From the NCBI GenBank assembly GCA_913058555.1, contig CAJXRJ010000244.1:1-9602 (forward strand): a stretch of DNA of 9,602 nt, given 5' to 3'. Source of the DNA: an uncultured bacterium. Its GTDB lineage: Bacteria; Planctomycetota; UBA1135; GCA-002686595. The notes beneath the pieces were generated by a model that had not been told where the DNA came from, made no database searches, and worked only from the letters and a program-made list of their open reading frames with translations. Position 1 is the first letter of the stretch. Each line of letters starts with the position of its first letter. This document shows positions 6,591-9,602 of this stretch, piece by piece. A program made the translations under genes and the position numbers.

Positions 6591-9161
6591 ATGGATCACC
6601 CCATCACACTCGAAGACCTCGCCTGGCTGCGGCGCCTGGCACATTCACTCGTGAGCGACGTGGCTAGCGCAGACGACGCGGTCCAGGAAACCTTGCTGGC
6701 AGCGCGCAAGGCGCGGGTGAGCTCCCGCGGTTGGCTCGCGCGCGTGCTTCGGAATGCGGTCAAGCAGGAGCAGCGGGGCCAAGCCCGCAGGAAAACCCGT
6801 GAGGAGCGCCGGGCCCTGGATCTTCGGAAGTCGTCGCCCGCGCCCGACGAGCTCCTTGAGGAGCTTGAGCTCCAGCGGCTCCTCATGGCGGAAGTGAGCC
6901 AACTCGAAGAGCCCTACCGCGAGACCCTCCTCTTGCGCTTCGTGCGCGATTGGACCCCGCGCCAGATCGCCCGCCACCAGGACCTTCCCGTGAAGACCGT
7001 CCATACGCGGATCGACCGCGGTCTCTCGCGTTTGCGGGAACGGCTCGATCGTCGGGCGCCGCGGGAGAGGTGGCTCCCCGCGTTGGCCGCCATGGCGCAG
7101 CCCAGAACGACTTTTCCTTTGCCCGCAGCGAGTGCAGGTGCCTTAGCGATGTCTATTCAATCCAAACTGATTCTGGTCGGCGCCCTGGCGCTCTTGGCGG
7201 TCCCCTTCTTTCTCGAGCGAGGGGAGTCAGCCCTCGATGGCCTCACCGGCGAAGGGGGCGCGGGGGAGGTCGAATGGGCTGGTGCCCCCGTGGACCGCGT
7301 GTCTGGCGGAGGCATGGGTCGTCAGGGGGTGGAGGCTGCGGCCGCGCCAGTGAGTCCAGCCCCCCTCGTTGAGGCACCCGGAGCCACAGAGCTGGAGGGC
7401 GTCGTGGTCGACGCAGAAGGAGGCCCCGTTCCCGGAGTGGCGATCGTCTTTGAGCCCAAAGTGGGCCAGGCCTTTGGCAGCGCGGCGTCGGGTTCGAGCG
7501 AACCCACTCCTGACGATCCAGTGCCCCGTGCCACCAGCGATGCCCACGGGCGATTCCGCATGACCCTCCCCGAAGGCCGGGGGCGACTGAACACGGCCGG
7601 AGGTCCTTGGGTGGCGCTCCATCGCCCCTACCTCCGGGGGGGGCTGCCCGATGACGTCCCGACGATGATCGTCTGCGCAGGCCGGCGCTACGCGGGCCTC
7701 GTGACCGATGACGAAGGGAGCCCCGTCGCCCACGCCCGGGTCACGGTCACGCTCCCGGGCCAGTTCTTCGTGCCGATGGCGATCGGAGATCGCGTCATTC
7801 CCATTCGCGTCCCCCTCGCGGAGACGACGACTTCGGAGGACGGCGCCTTCGAGTTCCTGAGCGTGGGCTTCCTCCCGGGGGCCCTGGTCCAGGCGAGCCG
7901 TGATGGCTACAGCCCAGGCCAGGCGCCGCTCCGTGCGGCCTCGATCCTCGACTTGCGCCTCAGCCTCTCCAAGCTTGAGCGGCCGGTCCGCAGCATCACC
8001 GGCAGGGTTCAAGACAACCGTGGTCTACCGGTCGCTGGGTGTCTCGTCAGTGCTGGGTCCGAGTCGATCGCGACGGGCAAGGACGGTGAGTTCACCCTCG
8101 ACGTCGAGGATTGGCGGACTGAGGCGCTCGTGCGTGCCATCGATCCCGTGCATGGGGCTGCGGCGGTGCCCCTCGATCCTGGGGCGCTGGGGAGGGCCCT
8201 CGCGGGTGAAGAGCTCCGGGTCCTGCTACCGGGGCCGGCCCAGTCCATCCATGGCCGCGTGGTGGCGCCGAACGGGGCCGCGGTGCCGGGCGCACGGGTC
8301 TGGACCCCCGACACATCTTGGTTTGGGTCAGCGCCCGTCCGTGGCGAAAGGACCATGTCCGCCGTGGGGACCCTCGAGGCCATCGCGGCAGGGGCCGCTG
8401 GCCCCTTCTCATGGGTGCAGGAAACGACGGCCGATGCCGCAGGCCGGTTTGAGTTGAAAGGGCTCAGCGCCCGCTCCTACGACGTGTTTGTGGCGGACGA
8501 CCAGACCCTGTGCGCCTCGGGGCCCGTCCAGTTGACCCCCGGTGTGGGCGGCGTTGAGCTCACCCTTGAGCTTCAAGCCACTACCGAGGTGTCCGGGGTG
8601 GTCGTGAATGGATTGGGGGAGCCGATCGCGGGCGTGCAGGTCATGTGCGGGCGGGACCTCGAATGGACTCGTCCGCGGCGCGCCATCGATCCGTGGCTCG
8701 GGAGCCCGCTGATGCCGCCCTCAGCCACTTGCGGCTCCTCGGATCGTGCCGTTCGCACCGACGAGCTGGGCCGTTTCTCGTTTGATCAACTCGTCCTCGA
8801 AGGGGCGTGGGTCGCCCTCCGCGGCGATGAGGTCTTCATGCCCCGGCGCCTCAACCTCGAGGACGCTGTCGATGCCACAAATCTGCGCCTCGCGGCCCGG
8901 GAGAGGGCCGAGTTTCACCTGACCTGCCGGCCCGATGCCGACGCGTTCACCCTGCGCACCGGGAGCGATCGCCAACAGCCGCTCTTCGTCCCCGCGGAAG
9001 ACTCGGTCATCTCCATGGGGGAGGTGCCCCTCTTGGGGGGCCGGTCGATGTCCGTCATCACCGGGGAGGGGCCCGCCACCCTCGTGCTCCTTCGCAAGGG
9101 CGAGGTCCTCGAGCGGCGCGAGGTTGTCCTCCATCCGGGACCCCAGCGGCTCGAGCTTTGA
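6591..9161 (+). CDS. ECF-type sigma factor fused to a transmembrane helix and carboxypeptidase-regulatory-like repeats
   Basis: The product is 856 residues from the ATG at 6591. Residues 6-66 are sigma region 2, with the typical DAVQE (29-33) and RGWLARVLRN (46-55). Residues about 92-154 are sigma region 4: YRETLLLRFVRDWTP, then a helix-turn-helix (122-141, TPRQIARHQDLPVKTVHTRI) and GLSRLRERL. Residues 192-208 (KLILVGALALLAVPFFL) form one transmembrane helix, followed by a Gly/Ala/Pro-rich linker to about 266. Five beta-sandwich repeats follow, starting near 267, 367, 469, 553 and 667; examples are GVVVDAEGGPVPG, GRVQDNRGLPVAG and GRVVAPNGAAVPG. By established sigma-family knowledge the N-terminus binds RNA polymerase and promoter DNA. 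I infer that the outer part senses or scaffolds in the envelope and controls sigma release or activity. No separate anti-sigma gene lies nearby. Fused ECF factors of this kind are, as far as I know, mostly planctomycete. Confidence 0.92.
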   Translation: MDHPITLEDLAWLRRLAHSLVSDVASADDAVQETLLAARKARVSSRGWLARVLRNAVKQEQRGQARRKTREERRALDLRKSSPAPDELLEELELQRLLMAEVSQLEEPYRETLLLRFVRDWTPRQIARHQDLPVKTVHTRIDRGLSRLRERLDRRAPRERWLPALAAMAQPRTTFPLPAASAGALAMSIQSKLILVGALALLAVPFFLERGESALDGLTGEGGAGEVEWAGAPVDRVSGGGMGRQGVEAAAAPVSPAPLVEAPGATELEGVVVDAEGGPVPGVAIVFEPKVGQAFGSAASGSSEPTPDDPVPRATSDAHGRFRMTLPEGRGRLNTAGGPWVALHRPYLRGGLPDDVPTMIVCAGRRYAGLVTDDEGSPVAHARVTVTLPGQFFVPMAIGDRVIPIRVPLAETTTSEDGAFEFLSVGFLPGALVQASRDGYSPGQAPLRAASILDLRLSLSKLERPVRSITGRVQDNRGLPVAGCLVSAGSESIATGKDGEFTLDVEDWRTEALVRAIDPVHGAAAVPLDPGALGRALAGEELRVLLPGPAQSIHGRVVAPNGAAVPGARVWTPDTSWFGSAPVRGERTMSAVGTLEAIAAGAAGPFSWVQETTADAAGRFELKGLSARSYDVFVADDQTLCASGPVQLTPGVGGVELTLELQATTEVSGVVVNGLGEPIAGVQVMCGRDLEWTRPRRAIDPWLGSPLMPPSATCGSSDRAVRTDELGRFSFDQLVLEGAWVALRGDEVFMPRRLNLEDAVDATNLRLAARERAEFHLTCRPDADAFTLRTGSDRQQPLFVPAEDSVISMGEVPLLGGRSMSVITGEGPATLVLLRKGEVLERREVVLHPGPQRLEL

Positions 9162-9231
9162 CGGGTGGCACTGCCAAGGATCCATGTACGCCGCGTCCAA
9201 CCACATGACCGCTAGCGCCGCAGAGATCCAT

Positions 9232-9253
9232 CGGCCCTGCCGCCTCGTTTTTT
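9232..9253 (+). terminator. Weak candidate terminator after the sigma-fusion gene
   Basis: CGGC (9232-9235), a 3-nt loop, and GCCG (9239-9242) form a short stem, followed 5 nt later by six T residues (9248-9253). It lies 70 nt after the stop codon in the 118-bp convergent gap. The stem is only 4 bp and the T-run is offset, so this is a tentative call. Confidence 0.3.
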
Positions 9254-9279
9254 CCCACGTTCATCAGATCGTGCCACCG

Positions 9280-9543
9280 CTACAGCTGACGCTCCGCTGC
9301 ATCCACCGCTTCCTTGGCCTCCCGTAGGCCGACACCGTGTTCCTCGCGGTAGATCTTGATGGCCTCGATCTTCTTGCCCCGCAGTAGCGCCCCAGTCACC
9401 CGCTCGGAGACGCGCACGGGTGCTTCTCCCTCAAGGCCGAGGTGGTCGCAGATGGCGTCGAGTTTGCGTTCGATTCGAGCGAGCCTTGCGTCGAGCCCGT
9501 GGTGGGACGGCGAAGAGGAGAGAAGTGAGCTAAGGAAGGACAT
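9280..9543 (-). CDS. Small protein with ribosomal L7/L12 C-terminal-like module
   Basis: The product is 87 residues if it starts at the ATG at 9543. Residues 1-16 are Ser/Leu-rich. Residues 17-36 (LDARLARIERKLDAICDHLG) form an amphipathic, probably coiled-coil helix. Residues 56-87 (KKIEAIKIYREEHGVGLREA followed by KEAVDAAERQL) match the helix-loop-helix core of the bL12 C-terminal domain (compare the GLGLKEAKDLVE region of E. coli L7/L12), without the final strand and helix. Such short proteins are usually annotated as L7/L12 C-terminal-domain proteins. They are not the ribosomal stalk protein itself, and their function is unknown. Only 10 genomic bases remain upstream before adapter begins, so the start and any ribosome-binding site cannot be checked. 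The frame continues into the adapter for 17 more residues, which are artefactual. The gene is convergent with the sigma-fusion gene. Confidence 0.75.
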   Translation of the reverse strand: MSFLSSLLSSSPSHHGLDARLARIERKLDAICDHLGLEGEAPVRVSERVTGALLRGKKIEAIKIYREEHGVGLREAKEAVDAAERQL

Positions 9544-9553
9544 GGGGCGGCGG

Positions 9554-9602
9554 CTGTCTCTTATACACATCTCCGAGCCCACGAGACTAGGCATGATCTC
9601 GT
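9554..9602. other. Illumina Nextera adapter and i7 index (non-genomic)
   Basis: Positions 9554-9572 are exactly the Tn5 mosaic end used in Nextera libraries (CTGTCTCTTATACACATCT). CCGAGCCCACGAGAC (9573-9587) completes the read-2-side Nextera adapter. The 8 bases TAGGCATG (9588-9595) sit where the i7 index belongs and match the one I know as N706. ATCTCGT (9596-9602) is the start of the P7 flow-cell sequence. The genomic sequence therefore ends at 9553. Confidence 0.98.

Noticed and set aside
9166..9176. TGGCA-C-TGCCA palindrome just after the sigma-fusion stop
   Set aside because: The centre leaves too short a loop for a long stem and no T-run follows, so it was not called a terminator.
9544..9594. 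Extra 17 N-terminal residues on the L7/L12-like protein
   Set aside because: Most of them are encoded by the Nextera adapter, not by the genome.

Overview
The window is a GC-rich (mostly G/C at codon position 3) bacterial genomic fragment of about 9.55 kb, followed by about 49 bases of Illumina Nextera adapter that are not genomic. The gene content points to an envelope-rich Gram-negative-type bacterium: Sec signal peptides, lipoproteins, an outer-membrane-type beta barrel, a haem-binding Tll0287-like lipoprotein, and an ECF-type sigma factor fused through a membrane segment to carboxypeptidase-regulatory-like beta-sandwich repeats. That last architecture is, to my knowledge, typical of Planctomycetota, so a planctomycete, probably from a metagenome, is my best guess. 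It is an inference from domain content; no marker gene is present to prove it.

Layout, left to right. (1) Positions 1-1994, minus strand: a large secreted protein of unknown function, cut by the left edge. It is easy to miss because it has no stop inside the window and because a long but spurious open frame (96-1784) lies opposite it. (2) 2159-2770, minus: a lipoprotein with a Tll0287-like (DUF3365) domain and one c-type haem site. (3) 2771-3135: non-coding apart from a good intrinsic terminator at about 3038-3070, which ends transcription of the gene to its right. (4) 3136-3882, minus: a lipoprotein with an acidic linker and a predicted small outer-membrane beta barrel. (5) 4036-6450, minus: an 804-residue membrane-anchored protein built of carboxypeptidase-regulatory-like domains. 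(6) 6451-6590: a 140-bp divergent intergenic region with an 18-bp inverted repeat. (7) 6591-9161, plus: an ECF sigma factor joined to a transmembrane helix and five carboxypeptidase-regulatory-like repeats. (8) 9280-9543, minus and convergent: a small protein with a ribosomal L7/L12 C-terminal-like module. (9) 9554-9602: sequencing adapter and index.

The most interesting unit is the divergent pair at 4036-9161. One product could carry a signal from the cell envelope straight to RNA polymerase, because sensor-like outer domains and sigma domains are in one chain. The other has the same type of outer domains but no sigma part. They share one intergenic region, so they may be co-regulated and may act together. 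The three envelope genes on the left lie on the same strand but are separated by 150-365 bp gaps and a terminator, so they look like independent units rather than a tight operon. I saw no tRNA, rRNA, CRISPR, insertion sequence or phage gene.
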